This document shows, piece after piece, positions 1-7,332 of a DNA stretch of 64,000 bases. The DNA lies in the IMG/VR virus record IMGVR_UViG_3300036791_000703, positions 1 to 64,000 of that record; one strand, written 5' to 3'. This stretch comes from a virus. The position numbers were made by a program, and so were the translations under genes. The notes under the pieces were generated by a model, which saw only the letters and a program-made list of their open reading frames with translations, was not told the origin of the DNA and did not search any database. Position 1 is the first letter of the stretch, and each line of letters opens with the position of its first letter.

Positions 1-147
1 AGCGAGCGAGACACGGCGAAGCAACGAGCGATACCAGCGTAAACATGATGGTTCATGCGAGGACTCCTGAGTTGATCCGGCGGGATTGCCGGCGGTGGTG
101 ATACCGATCAGTGCCGCCGCCTCATTGACGGCACTGGGCTGGATCAT
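1..147 (-). CDS. possible partial CDS running off the left edge
   Basis: This is an open frame of 49 codons from an ATG that overlaps the stop of the 21-residue gene upstream (TGATG) to the window edge. No domain is recognisable. All three leftward frames are open over the last 56 bases. An AGGAG (64-68) lies 7 nt before another ATG at 56, and an ATG at 46 in a third frame would give a signal-peptide-like start (MFTLVSLVASPCLA). The frame used cannot be decided from the visible part, so this is a placeholder for a real gene that continues to the left. Confidence 0.3.
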   Translation of the reverse strand, partial: MIQPSAVNEAAALIGITTAGNPAGSTQESSHEPSCLRWYRSLLRRVSLA

Positions 148-212
148 CACTCGTTGATGACGAAGTACGCGGCGCTAAAGAGCGACACGACGGTGATCAG
201 GATCGGCAACAT
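147..212 (-). CDS. 21-residue membrane peptide
   Basis: A tiny ORF encodes MLPILITVVSLFSAAYFVINE, almost entirely one hydrophobic segment with an acidic end. Its ATG directly follows the TAA of the upstream 58-residue gene. A GGGGAG lies about 10 nt before the start, inside the end of that gene, so translation is probably coupled. The stop overlaps the next possible ATG. It would be a single-span inner-membrane peptide of unknown role. The size makes it easy to miss and also easy to overcall. Confidence 0.4.
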   Translation of the reverse strand: MLPILITVVSLFSAAYFVINE

Positions 213-389
213 TTACTGATTGCTCCCCACGCCGCAGGCGTGCTGAAACTTGGCAGACTGGAAGCGCGGGTTCTGCGCCGCGCACATGGTGGTGAATTCG
301 TCGACGAGCGCGCGATGCGCGTCGTTTGACATGGTCGGGCGGGCCGCCTTAAGGATGTTGGCGATCGCCTCGAAATGACGCTTTTGCAT
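213..389 (-). CDS. small conserved-looking phage protein, 58 aa
   Basis: The ATG at 389 is preceded by GGAAGG 5 nt upstream, so the internal start MQKRHFEAIA is preferred over the longer upstream frame. The protein begins with a basic helix (KRHFEAIANILKAA) and ends in a Cys-containing tail. Short proteins opening with xxxxFEAIAxIL recur in many phages and prophages, with no function known to me. It is the first gene of a leftward group (389 to below 1), behind a candidate promoter at 452-480. Confidence 0.65.
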   Translation of the reverse strand: MQKRHFEAIANILKAARPTMSNDAHRALVDEFTTMCAAQNPRFQSAKFQHACGVGSNQ

Positions 390-451
390 TGTTTCCTTCC
401 CGGTCAGAGACCAGAGTTGGTTCGGTGGGACAGGCCGTCCCCTCGACAACT

Positions 452-480
452 AAGATAGGGGATCGTCCCCAAACTTGCAA
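452..480 (-). promoter_or_regulatory. candidate leftward promoter with operator-like palindrome
   Basis: Read leftward, TTGCAA (475-480), a 17-nt spacer and TATCTT (452-457) match the sigma70 consensus at 4 of 6 positions each. The spacer holds an inverted repeat GGGGA-cga-TCCCC (458-470), where a repressor could sit. It lies about 60 bases upstream of the 213-389 gene. No equally good rightward promoter was seen between 390 and 702. Confidence 0.35.
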
Positions 481-498
481 GAGGCACCTTTCAACTAA

Positions 499-696
499 AT
501 GCGCCGCGGCAGCCCGCCACACCGCCCGGACTATCGCGGGTTCCGCGAGGTTCCAGCCCCTATCGAGCCGGCGCTGCGCTGCAGCCTGCTCTATGTGCTT
601 TCTCAATTGCCCGTTCCTGATCGCAGGAAGCCCGGCGAGGGGCGTCCTGGCGGTCCGTGGGGAAAGGGGCCGAAAGACCCCAATGACGCTGCGTGA
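499..696 (+). CDS. possible 65-aa Pro/Arg-rich protein
   Basis: This ORF has codon use like its neighbours and ends 7 bases before the next gene. It contains a mildly hydrophobic segment (ALRCSLLYVLSQLPVP) followed by a Gly/Pro/Lys tail. The only upstream purine stretch (AAGAGG) is 14 nt from the ATG, which is too far, so the true start may be internal. No family is recognised. If it is not real, 390-702 holds only the leftward promoter and a few short inverted repeats. Confidence 0.4.
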   Translation: MRRGSPPHRPDYRGFREVPAPIEPALRCSLLYVLSQLPVPDRRKPGEGRPGGPWGKGPKDPNDAA

Positions 697-702
697 GAAC
701 GG

Positions 703-951
703 ATGAAGCTCGCCTGGGTGTGCTCCCGCTGTGGGCAAAAGCGCACCGCGGTGATGGACATTCAGGGCAAGCTAGTGTGCAGCGACTGCCTGCAGATCGG
801 GACGCCGAGCGGCCGATCCCGGGAGCCGTCGACCAAGCGCAGCAAGCGCCGGACCCGCGGCAAGGCGCGGGAGAAACCAAAGCGTGTTGACGGCGTTGCC
901 GGACGGCATACGATCAGCGCAATTGAGAACGTGATGGGTCGCATCTCATGA
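703..951 (+). CDS. small zinc-ribbon protein, 82 aa
   Basis: Two CxxC knuckles near the N-terminus (CSRCG at residues 7-11 and CSDC about 20 residues later) form a zinc ribbon. A strongly basic Arg/Lys linker follows, and a short C-terminal helix. This composition suggests nucleic-acid binding, but no specific family is recognised. Its TGA overlaps the ATG of the small-terminase-like gene (ATGA), so the two are probably co-translated. Confidence 0.7.
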   Translation: MKLAWVCSRCGQKRTAVMDIQGKLVCSDCLQIGTPSGRSREPSTKRSKRRTRGKAREKPKRVDGVAGRHTISAIENVMGRIS

Positions 952-1439
952 GCGAAGATAATGGTCAGGACCGTGACAGTAACGGTGCGCCGCCGCTGGT
1001 CGGGCGCGCCGTCAGCCAATTCAAGAAGGGGCAACCCCGTCCAAAGAATGCTGGCCGCAAGAAAGGTCAGCCCAACCACATGTCCGTTGCGATGCGTGAC
1101 GCCGTGGTCGAAGCGATCGACTGGGCCGGCTTCATCAAGTGGGACGCCAAGCGCAAGATGTTCTGCAAGGAGGGTGACGAGAAAGGTCTCGTCGCTTTCA
1201 TGAAGTTCTTGGCGCTGTACGAGCGCGACAAGATCATGCCGTTGGTGCAACGGGTGCTGCCGATGCACGTGACCGCCTCGGTGGTGAACCGCGCCTATCG
1301 AACCGAGGAGGAAGTTCGCGCGCTGTGCGCCGAGCGCGGCATTCCGTTCGAGTCCTTGATTGATCTCAGCATTGGGCTAGAAGATGCGCCCCCCGGGCTG
1401 ATCGATGTGACACCTGATGCCGAAGACCCCATGGACTGA
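948..1439 (+). CDS. putative terminase small subunit / DNA-packaging protein
   Basis: This 163-aa protein has a basic N-terminal segment (FKKGQPRPKNAGRKKGQPNH, about residues 25-44), a helical middle (residues 45-110) and an acidic Pro-rich tail. The GRKKGxPN-type opening followed by helices is typical of proteins annotated as small terminases or packaging adaptors in many phages. The position about 4 kb ahead of the large terminase fits loosely. It would recognise phage DNA and hand it to TerL. The assignment rests on pattern and context, since no strict small-terminase motif exists. Confidence 0.55.
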   Translation: MSEDNGQDRDSNGAPPLVGRAVSQFKKGQPRPKNAGRKKGQPNHMSVAMRDAVVEAIDWAGFIKWDAKRKMFCKEGDEKGLVAFMKFLALYERDKIMPLVQRVLPMHVTASVVNRAYRTEEEVRALCAERGIPFESLIDLSIGLEDAPPGLIDVTPDAEDPMD

Positions 1440-1441
1440 TC

Positions 1442-1801
1442 ATGGCGAGGGATAGGTACGTTCACCCTCTCGCCAGCATGCCGACTGGAATTGCTCGCCG
1501 GTTTGCGAGCGACGAGGCGCAGAAACCGCTGCCGACAACGTCGGCAGGTGCCCCGGTGGAAGCGCGGCGGGCTGCATCGTCGATCCGCAAGCACCGGGGA
1601 GATGCAGCCCCCACCACCCTGAAGGCGCCGGACCTGGGGAAATCGACGGCGCCGGTTGTCAAAACCGTGGTTGACAAAATCAAGCGCAAGGTTGACAAAA
1701 TAGCGAAGAGTGGCCGGCCATCGACAACTGGTAAACCATGGATCGCAGCGGGGATCAGCCGGCAGGCTTGGTACAAGCGCAAGGCGAAGGCCAAGCGCTG
1801 A
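1442..1801 (+). CDS. basic protein with C-terminal HTH-like segment, 119 aa
   Basis: The N-terminal half is low-complexity, rich in Ala, Pro and Thr. The C-terminus (GRPSTTGKPWIAAGISRQAW, then basic residues) resembles the helix-turn-helix of small phage DNA-binding proteins, where GxSRxxWYRR forms the recognition helix. Net charge is strongly positive. It is probably a DNA-binding accessory or regulatory factor. It starts 2 bases after the preceding stop. Confidence 0.55.
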   Translation: MARDRYVHPLASMPTGIARRFASDEAQKPLPTTSAGAPVEARRAASSIRKHRGDAAPTTLKAPDLGKSTAPVVKTVVDKIKRKVDKIAKSGRPSTTGKPWIAAGISRQAWYKRKAKAKR

Positions 1802-2112
1802 ACGACGGCCGCGGCCCATGCGTGCATGGCACCTGCATCCACAAATCCGAAGACATCTGCTTTCGCGGCTGCCCGTACAGCGAGGGGGTCGCCATGAAGA
1901 AATCGAAAATGCCGAAGCGAGAGCGGAAAAGGCTCAAGCAGGAAGAGGCCGATCTTAGAGACGCCGGTACGCGTGTTGCGGAAGAACGTATGGTTCAGAA
2001 GGAACGCATCGTTGCGGCTGCGGTTGCGCGGGAGCTGGCGCGTCAGTCTGATCCAGCGAACTTTCATCGTGCCGAAGCCGTTCTTATTGAAGCTGTGCTG
2101 GGTTTGAAATAA
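1738..2112 (+). CDS. Cys-cluster protein with helical tail, 124 aa (start uncertain)
   Basis: The central segment CVHGTCIHKSEDICFRGC has four regularly spaced cysteines, likely a metal site. A highly charged helix (KKSKMPKRERKRLKQEEADL) and a second helix follow. The ATG at 1738 overlaps the previous gene by 64 bases, and a TTG at 1768 is an alternative. An ATG at 1894, after GAGGGGG, would drop the Cys cluster. The cysteine pattern argues for an upstream start. Function unknown. Confidence 0.55.
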   Translation: MDRSGDQPAGLVQAQGEGQALNDGRGPCVHGTCIHKSEDICFRGCPYSEGVAMKKSKMPKRERKRLKQEEADLRDAGTRVAEERMVQKERIVAAAVARELARQSDPANFHRAEAVLIEAVLGLK

Positions 2113-2123
2113 CCGGGGAAGCC

Positions 2124-2435
2124 ATGACCGATCCCGATCAAGCAACCGGCTCCGTCGAGGTGGTGCAGCCGCCCGAGCAGCAGCCTGCACCGCAGCCATC
2201 GTCGACGTTCCAGAAGCCGGCGCCGTCGGCCATGGCAGCGGCCACAGCTACGACCGTTACCGACACTCACGAGCCGTTCGTGCAGCTTACCTCGATGGGC
2301 AGCACGCTCTACGCGCTCGATCGCGGCGGTCGGGTGTGGGAGATGGAAACGACGGCGGCGATGGTCACTCGCAAGTGGCATCCGCTGCCGACCGAGCGGT
2401 GGCGTCCGCTGCCGACCGATCGAGAACAGACATGA
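2124..2435 (+). CDS. hypothetical protein with beta-propeller-like strand motif, 103 aa
   Basis: A good ribosome site (GGGGAAG) precedes the ATG. The first 45 residues are Pro/Gln/Ala-rich and probably disordered. Then comes TSMGSTLYALDRGGRVWEME, resembling a single propeller blade strand (LYALDxxGRVWE). The end repeats WHPLPTERWRPLPTDR, two near-identical Trp/Pro units. No family is assigned. Its stop overlaps the start of the next micro-gene (ATGA). Confidence 0.65.
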   Translation: MTDPDQATGSVEVVQPPEQQPAPQPSSTFQKPAPSAMAAATATTVTDTHEPFVQLTSMGSTLYALDRGGRVWEMETTAAMVTRKWHPLPTERWRPLPTDREQT

Positions 2436-2515
2436 TGAAGCGTGCCCTCCTGTATTTCGTCTATGCGCTTACTGCCGTGATCTGGTTCGCGATCATCAGT
2501 CCGTGGTTTCAGTGA
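2432..2515 (+). CDS. 27-residue single-span membrane peptide
   Basis: ATG ATG overlaps the previous stop (ATGA). The product MMKRALLYFVYALTAVIWFA plus seven residues is a positively charged start followed by one hydrophobic helix. Its TGA overlaps the GTG of the next gene (GTGA), so both ends are translationally coupled, which supports expression. The topology rule predicts the N-terminus inside. Role unknown. Confidence 0.55.
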   Translation: MMKRALLYFVYALTAVIWFAIISPWFQ

Positions 2516-2781
2516 AGCGACTTACCGCGTGGTGCTACGGCTACCACGGATGCGGAATGTGTGACGGAGCGTGTGAGGTGATGTCGATTGGCCCTGGCAA
2601 GTACGACATGCTGTGCACCATCGTTCGCGAGAGTGCCAAGGCAGAGGCTGTGGTCGTTATGGTGTTCAACGGCAATAATGGCAGCGGCTTCAGCGTTCAG
2701 GGGCCGTTGGAATTCTCGACCTCGCTGCCGCGTGCGCTTCGCGCGATGGCGGACGAGATCGACCGAGACCTTGAGACATGA
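2512..2781 (+). CDS. hypothetical Cys-containing protein, 89 aa
   Basis: The start is placed at the GTG overlapping the upstream stop (GTGA), not the earlier GTG at 2503. The N-terminus carries clustered cysteines (CYGYHGCGMCDGAC), then beta-strand-like segments and a C-terminal helix rich in Arg/Glu. No family is recognised. The stop overlaps the next ATG (ATGA). Confidence 0.6.
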   Translation: MKRLTAWCYGYHGCGMCDGACEVMSIGPGKYDMLCTIVRESAKAEAVVVMVFNGNNGSGFSVQGPLEFSTSLPRALRAMADEIDRDLET

Positions 2782-3032
2782 GCAAGAACGCGCGCACCGT
2801 CATGGGTCTGGTTGGTCCACTGTGCCGTCGGTGTGGGATCGCCATGCAGGTTCGCGAGCACAAGACGGTGACCGAGAAGATGCTGCGCCAGTCGTACTAC
2901 TTTTCGCGCTGGTACCGTTGCGGGAACGAGAAGTGCGTGACAGGCGAGGTGGTGGTCGAGCAATTCAAGGTGTACGTGCGCCAGCCGGAGCTGCTGGTGT
3001 TGTTGAGCGAGCGTGGTGTTCTACCGATCTGA
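2778..3032 (+). CDS. zinc-ribbon protein, 84 aa
   Basis: CRRCG near residue 16 pairs with CGNEKC near residue 48, a classical split zinc ribbon around an aromatic, basic segment (QSYYFSRWYRC). It probably folds into a small treble-clef or ribbon that contacts nucleic acid or protein. It overlaps the upstream gene by ATGA. No specific function is visible. Confidence 0.65.
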   Translation: MSKNARTVMGLVGPLCRRCGIAMQVREHKTVTEKMLRQSYYFSRWYRCGNEKCVTGEVVVEQFKVYVRQPELLVLLSERGVLPI

Positions 3033-3045
3033 AAAGGGGAAGGCG

Positions 3046-3246
3046 ATGAACGACGAGATGCACAGTAAGGACGAAGAGGTTGCGATCCTCGCAGTGATGC
3101 AGACGCCGGAATTTCAGAAGATTCAGACCGACTTCGCGCGCCATCGGTTTCTCAAGCTCGCCTCCGCCTATTGGGACCTCGGGGCGAAAGAGAAGCGCAC
3201 GCGCAAGCCACGAGCGGTGGTGACACCGATCCAGCAGAAGGCGTAG
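3046..3246 (+). CDS. hypothetical helical protein, 66 aa
   Basis: The ATG at 3046 follows AAGGGGAAGG, so it is chosen over the in-frame GTG at 3013. The acidic N-terminus (NDEMHSKDEEVAIL) is followed by a helical core and a basic Lys/Arg tail (KEKRTRKPRA). No motif is recognised. Confidence 0.6.
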   Translation: MNDEMHSKDEEVAILAVMQTPEFQKIQTDFARHRFLKLASAYWDLGAKEKRTRKPRAVVTPIQQKA

Positions 3247-3259
3247 CCGAGGTCAGCCG

Positions 3260-3511
3260 ATGTTCTTCACCGTTCTGGCCTTCGGGTTATGTGCGGTGTT
3301 TCAAGAGCCTGATGCAGTTCTGATCGGCCGCATGGTTGGCAACAATGGTTGCGTGTTGCAGCTCCTGATCGTCGACACCGAAGGCAACGATACCGAGATG
3401 GTGCTCATCGGCGCGCAAACCCACCGCTATCGCGTATCGATCATGCCGACCTACGCGCTGGTCGTGGTCGACGGGCAAGAGTTCAAAGTGCCGCGAGAGA
3501 AGACGCTGTGA
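3260..3511 (+). CDS. hypothetical beta-rich protein, 83 aa
   Basis: The first 14 residues are hydrophobic (MFFTVLAFGLCAVF) and could be a short signal or buried strand. The rest alternates hydrophobic and polar residues as in a small beta domain (VLQLLIVDTEG, YALVVVDGQEFKV). A GAGGTC precedes the ATG. The stop overlaps the next GTG start. No family is recognised. Confidence 0.6.
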   Translation: MFFTVLAFGLCAVFQEPDAVLIGRMVGNNGCVLQLLIVDTEGNDTEMVLIGAQTHRYRVSIMPTYALVVVDGQEFKVPREKTL

Positions 3512-3786
3512 GCAAGAAGCGCGAGGGATTCCATTCGATCGGCGAGACGCAACGGACAGCGCCATGCCCGTGCCTCAACTGCGGCAAGCTGCTCGATAGT
3601 GCGACGGGGATAAACGATGCCAACGCTGTGGCGCCGGGCTGCATCACCATCTGTTTTAGTTGCGGGCACGTCATGGCGTTCGACGACAACCTGATGTTTC
3701 GTGAATTGACCGATGAAGAGGTGATCGAGGTCGCCGGTGATCCACGCCTCGTCGAATTCAGCAAGCTACGCGCTCGGTACAAGTAA
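3508..3786 (+). CDS. zinc-ribbon phage protein, 92 aa
   Basis: The GTG at 3508 overlaps the previous TGA (GTGA). The motif CPCLNCGKLLD followed about 25 residues later by CFSCGHVMAF is a clear zinc ribbon. The C-terminal half (LTDEEVIEVAGDPRLVEFSK) is an acidic helical pair. Proteins with this ribbon plus MAF-type turn occur in alphaproteobacterial phages without a known role. Confidence 0.65.
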   Translation: MSKKREGFHSIGETQRTAPCPCLNCGKLLDSATGINDANAVAPGCITICFSCGHVMAFDDNLMFRELTDEEVIEVAGDPRLVEFSKLRARYK

Positions 3787-4013
3787 TGAACGAGACCAAC
3801 AAACTGACGTGGAAGACCGCGCCGATCTCCGACAAGCTCTGTGCCGACACCGGCGGGCTCGGGCGCTTCATGATTCATCCGCGTGGCGATGGCCGCTTCG
3901 AGCTGTGCCTCAACACGTTCCGTGTCGGTGTGTTCGCCAGCATCGAGGCCGCCAAGGATCGCGCCGAGGTCAGCTTCGCTGCACTGATGCCAGTTGCGGA
4001 GGGCGAGGTGTGA
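3786..4013 (+). CDS. hypothetical protein, 75 aa
   Basis: The ATG shares one base with the preceding TAA. The short protein has beta-type segments (GRFMIHPRGDGRFELCLN) and a C-terminal helix (SIEAAKDRAEVSFAALM). The pattern of a strand pair followed by an 'A-A-K' helix is common in small phage proteins of unknown role. The stop overlaps the next GTG. Confidence 0.6.
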   Translation: MNETNKLTWKTAPISDKLCADTGGLGRFMIHPRGDGRFELCLNTFRVGVFASIEAAKDRAEVSFAALMPVAEGEV

Positions 4014-4225
4014 GCAGCCCTGACGACGCGCGGCGCATCATCAACAAGGTGATCGACCAGCTTCAAGAGGACGGCGAGAACGATCCCGGTGACGTGATCC
4101 CTGCGCTGATCGTGGTTGCGATTAAAGTCGGAGTACAGACTGGTGTGCCTGTTGAGCGTTTCCATACGCTGGTGCAGCGGGTGTACGAGGACGAATTGGA
4201 AATACACAAGGCGCGCTCGCAATGA
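4010..4225 (+). CDS. hypothetical acidic helical protein, 71 aa
   Basis: It starts at a GTG overlapping the upstream stop (GTGA). It is helical throughout, with acidic patches (QEDGENDPGDV, YEDELE). The stop overlaps the following ATG (ATGA). No motif recognised. Confidence 0.55.
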   Translation: MSSPDDARRIINKVIDQLQEDGENDPGDVIPALIVVAIKVGVQTGVPVERFHTLVQRVYEDELEIHKARSQ

Positions 4226-4377
4226 AGCTCGAAATCCTCATCACCAAGGATCAGGTCACCATCGAAGGTCAGGTGGTGAAGCGGCCGGCATGGTATCCGC
4301 CGTCGGCGTGGGTTGATTTCTGGGAGAGGGCGACGAGGTCGCGGAGGGAGCGAGTATCCCACGACGACGATTATTGA
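4222..4377 (+). CDS. 51-residue hypothetical protein
   Basis: The ORF starts at an ATG overlapping the previous stop and encodes a short strand segment (MKLEILITKDQVTIEGQ), a Trp/Pro-rich middle (RPAWYPPSAWVDFWERA), then Arg-rich and Asp-rich ends. Coupling at the start and the close follow-on gene support it. Confidence 0.5.
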   Translation: MKLEILITKDQVTIEGQVVKRPAWYPPSAWVDFWERATRSRRERVSHDDDY

Positions 4378-4379
4378 AG

Positions 4380-4577
4380 ATGAAACCGGGCGACACCGTC
4401 AGGCTCACCAAGCCATTCGAGATCAAGCCCGGCCAACACAGCTATGGCGAACTGCCTGCCGGTGCACCGGTCAAGCTGATCGAGCTGCGCCAGCATTATG
4501 CGGTGGTGCAGATGTTCACCTTGCGCAAGGTCAGGTTCGACATTCCTCTCGATCACATCGAGGCGATACCGACATGA
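4380..4577 (+). CDS. SH3-like small protein, 65 aa
   Basis: The start is taken at ATG 4380, with a TTG 6 bases earlier as alternative. The sequence MKPGDTVRLTKPFEIKPG followed by GELPAGAPVKLIELRQHYAVVQM has the strand-turn pattern of a small SH3-like barrel (GDxVxL, aGxxVkLiel). Such domains bind protein or nucleic acid. The specific role is unknown. The stop overlaps the next ATG. Confidence 0.6.
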   Translation: MKPGDTVRLTKPFEIKPGQHSYGELPAGAPVKLIELRQHYAVVQMFTLRKVRFDIPLDHIEAIPT

Positions 4578-4975
4578 GCGACACGAAGCCGTCGGAGTCA
4601 CGTGACGGTCGGATCGGCCGCCAGCCAGAGAACGTCGTGCTGCCCAAGCTGCTGCGCGCGATGGCCAAGGGCACCAATCAGATCGAGGCCGGCACCGATA
4701 AGCTGTTGCTGCAGGCTGCTGCCGAGCTGGACGAGGCATGGGACAGCATCATCGAAGGCACGAAATTGATCGCGCGTGCTGCCGATGCGCTCGATACGCC
4801 GCGCAGGGCCACCTCGATTAATCTCGCGCACTGCTCGAACCCGGATTGCCTGCTGGCGCACATCGCGCTGCTCAATGATGACGACGAGATCATCGCCACC
4901 GCAGTGATCGATGGGGATGCGGTGCGCGAGATCAACAATTGGTTGGATTGGTTAGCTCGGACAAAGAAGGAGTGA
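4574..4975 (+). CDS. hypothetical helical protein, 133 aa
   Basis: The ATG overlaps the previous stop (ATGA). Residues 25-75 form long helices (LPKLLRAMAKGTNQIEAG, then LLLQAAAELDEAWDSI). A short segment with two cysteines (HCSNPDC) and a C-terminal strand-helix follow. It could be a small structural or regulatory factor. No family assigned. Confidence 0.6.
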   Translation: MSDTKPSESRDGRIGRQPENVVLPKLLRAMAKGTNQIEAGTDKLLLQAAAELDEAWDSIIEGTKLIARAADALDTPRRATSINLAHCSNPDCLLAHIALLNDDDEIIATAVIDGDAVREINNWLDWLARTKKE

Positions 4976-4979
4976 GGCA

Positions 4980-5297
4980 ATGGCCAAGGCAGCGGTTCTC
5001 GTTAAAGACACCGACGGCAAGCAGCACATCATCGTGGTGTCGAGCATCACTGGCGTTGAGTTCGATCCCGGCAAGCCGGCGAAGAAGGCAGAGCCTGCGG
5101 TCGAGGCGGTCGAGGGTGATCCTGGCGAGCCGGCCGATGGCGCTAATCCCGGTCGGCCGCCGAAGCCAGCCGTCGAGGCCAAGGAGGAAGTCCCGGCCGA
5201 ACCCGGCGAGCCGCCGACCTGCACGATCGCCTATGGCGGCGGTACAGCAAAGGTCAACATGAAGGCCGTCGACCTCGTCGACCTGCTCAACGGATGA
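4980..5297 (+). CDS. protein with Pro/Glu/Ala-rich insert, 105 aa
   Basis: AAGGAG precedes the ATG. The two ends look like one small beta domain (VLVKDTDGKQHIIVVSSITG at the N-terminus, TIAYGGGTAKVNMKAVDLVD at the C-terminus). They are separated by about 50 residues of low-complexity Pro/Glu/Ala/Gly sequence with repeated EPA and GxP units. The insert looks like a repeat-expanded disordered loop. Function unknown. Confidence 0.6.
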   Translation: MAKAAVLVKDTDGKQHIIVVSSITGVEFDPGKPAKKAEPAVEAVEGDPGEPADGANPGRPPKPAVEAKEEVPAEPGEPPTCTIAYGGGTAKVNMKAVDLVDLLNG

Positions 5298-5518
5298 CGC
5301 GCCGTTCCACCATCGATCCGCGATTAGCCAAAGCGATCGAGCGGTGGTGGGACGAGAGCTATGACCCGGCCGATCTCGCCGGCTCGCTGGTTCGCACGCT
5401 GGCGATGAATGGTTTTGCGATCCTCTACGAACGTGAGCGCCGCCGCGATCGTCCTGCAGACGTGCTCGATGCGCTGATTGCGCAGCGCCGCGGTTTCGAG
5501 GTCGATGATCCGGAATAG
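5294..5518 (+). CDS. hypothetical protein, 74 aa
   Basis: It overlaps the upstream stop by ATGA. It is a helical protein with a charged RERRRDRPADVLD stretch. No motif recognised. Confidence 0.55.
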   Translation: MTRRSTIDPRLAKAIERWWDESYDPADLAGSLVRTLAMNGFAILYERERRRDRPADVLDALIAQRRGFEVDDPE

Positions 5519-5527
5519 GAGACTCAG

Positions 5528-5719
5528 ATGGCAGCGTTGGACGATTGTGTTTCCGAATTGCAAGCTCTGTCGGCGGCGATCAGCATGAACGCTGCCGATC
5601 CGACGACGGTCGATCTCGCCGCCAAACTCAAGGTCGAAGTCGAGAAGCTCGCCGGTCTGGTCAGCGGTGGCAATCAGGCAAACACCTCATACCCTACGGA
5701 CGAGGGTCCATCGACCTGA
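5528..5719 (+). CDS. hypothetical helical protein, 63 aa
   Basis: A good ribosome site (AGGAGA) lies before the ATG. An amphipathic helix pair covers residues 3-45, with a Gly/Ser/Thr-rich tail. No family recognised. Confidence 0.55.
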   Translation: MAALDDCVSELQALSAAISMNAADPTTVDLAAKLKVEVEKLAGLVSGGNQANTSYPTDEGPST

Positions 5720-5730
5720 CGGTCGATGGC

Positions 5731-5835
5731 ATGAGACCGTCGCCCAACTGGCGGTCATCGGCGTTTGTGCGCATGCAGTGGGTGATCGTCATCGCCTCGA
5801 TCGTTGGTCTTCTATTGGTGTTGCTGCGGCGGTGA
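5731..5835 (+). CDS. 34-residue single-span membrane peptide
   Basis: An ATG shortly after the preceding stop opens MRPSPNWRSSAFVRMQ, then a hydrophobic helix (WVIVIASIVGLLLVLL) and RR at the end. No strong ribosome site is visible. Position 3 bases before the terminase gene suggests co-translation. Role unknown. Confidence 0.45.
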   Translation: MRPSPNWRSSAFVRMQWVIVIASIVGLLLVLLRR

Positions 5836-5838
5836 GCT

Positions 5839-7332
5839 GTGAATATCGATGTCCCAACCGAGCAGCTCGATCTATCGGATCGTTGCTGGCTCAATGGTCA
5901 GCTCGAAGCTTACACAGTCAGCGAGCCCATGTTCGCACGTCGGTCGTTCGCCCGCTATCGGCGGGTGATGCGTCCGAACATGCTGTGGGGTCGCTTCCCG
6001 CTCGAAGTGTCGAGGGCGCTGCAGTTTTTCTATCGTGACCTGATCGTCGGCAGGCGACCCAAGCTGGCGATCATGGCGCCGCCGCAGCACGGCAAGTCTC
6101 TCGCAGCAGAGGACTTTGTGTCGTGGTTGGCAGGCAAGGCACCGCATCTCAAGACGATCTATGCCTCCCATAGTGATGAGCTTGGGGTGCGGTGCAATCT
6201 CGGCGTTCAGCGCACCATGCGCTCGCCGCGCTATCAGTCGGTGTTCGAGACGACGATCGGCGACAAGGGCTTCCAGTGCAACACCGACATCGTCGAGTAC
6301 GGCGGCTATGGCGGGTCCTTTCGGAACGTGACGGTGAACGGCTCGATCAATGGCATGGAGCTACATCTCGGCGTAATTGACGATCCGGTGAAGGGTCGTG
6401 CCGAGGCCAACTCGCCGGAGCTGCGCAAGAAGATTTGGAATTGGTACACCGACGACTTTCGTCCGCGCTTCGCTGCCAACAGCGGCATGCTTTGGATCAT
6501 GACGAGATGGCACTTGGATGATCCGCTTGGTCGCGCGATCGAGAAGGAAGGTGACATCAAGGTTCTCAAGTTCAAAGCCATCGCCGACAAGGATGAGCCC
6601 GGCCGCCGCTGGAAGGGTTGCCCGCTATTCCCCGCGTTCAAGCCGCTCGATTTCCTCGAAGCGCAAAGGCGCCTGATGTCGGCGGCCTCGTGGGAAGCCG
6701 AGTATCAGCAAGAGCCGTATCTCGCCGGTGGCGGGATGTTTCCGATCGAGAAGCTCAAGGTCATTTCGGTGTTCGATCGTCATGAGATCGTCCGCTCGGT
6801 GCTCTCGGTCGACAAGGCTGGCACCCAGGATGGCGACGGCGCCCGCACCGCGATCGTGTTCATGCACCTGATGAAGAACAACTCGATCCTGATCGAGAGC
6901 GTCACCACCGGCCGTTGGGAAGCGCGCGAGCGCGAGGACATCATCAAGAAGGTCGCCGAAGTGTGCCGCTCGTCGCTTGCCGGCTTCTGCTACGACTTCG
7001 AGGTGGTGGTCGAGCAAGAGCCGGGATCGGGCGGCAAGGAGTCGGCCGAGGCGACGATCCGTAACCTGATGGGCTTCACCACCAAGGCGGTGAAGCCAGG
7101 AGCGCGGCAATCGAAGACGGTGCGCGCCGAGCCGTTCGCAGCGCAAGTGCAGGGCAACAACGTGTGGCTGGTCGCTGGCCGTTGGATACAGGACTTTCTC
7201 GAAGAGCTGGAGCCGTGGCCGTTCGGTCGAACGCTTGACCAGGGCGATGCCGCAGCGCAAGGTTTCAATCACCTGTGCGGCGGTCCAGCGTACGACCATC
7301 AATTCCGCGGGTGGCAGCCGGGGGCACCATGA
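5839..7332 (+). CDS. terL: terminase large subunit (packaging ATPase/nuclease)
   Basis: This 497-aa protein, with a GTG start, pumps phage DNA into the prohead and cuts it. Walker A is APPQHGKS (residues 80-87). Walker B is LGVIDD with Asp181 and Asp182. A coupling motif IMTRWH sits at 220-225. The C-terminal RNase H-like nuclease begins near VDKAGTQDGDG (Asp325). Length and order match terminase_6-type large subunits. Packaging strategy (headful or cos) cannot be read from this alone. The stop overlaps the ATG of the Tat-signal gene. Confidence 0.93.
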   Translation: MNIDVPTEQLDLSDRCWLNGQLEAYTVSEPMFARRSFARYRRVMRPNMLWGRFPLEVSRALQFFYRDLIVGRRPKLAIMAPPQHGKSLAAEDFVSWLAGKAPHLKTIYASHSDELGVRCNLGVQRTMRSPRYQSVFETTIGDKGFQCNTDIVEYGGYGGSFRNVTVNGSINGMELHLGVIDDPVKGRAEANSPELRKKIWNWYTDDFRPRFAANSGMLWIMTRWHLDDPLGRAIEKEGDIKVLKFKAIADKDEPGRRWKGCPLFPAFKPLDFLEAQRRLMSAASWEAEYQQEPYLAGGGMFPIEKLKVISVFDRHEIVRSVLSVDKAGTQDGDGARTAIVFMHLMKNNSILIESVTTGRWEAREREDIIKKVAEVCRSSLAGFCYDFEVVVEQEPGSGGKESAEATIRNLMGFTTKAVKPGARQSKTVRAEPFAAQVQGNNVWLVAGRWIQDFLEELEPWPFGRTLDQGDAAAQGFNHLCGGPAYDHQFRGWQPGAP

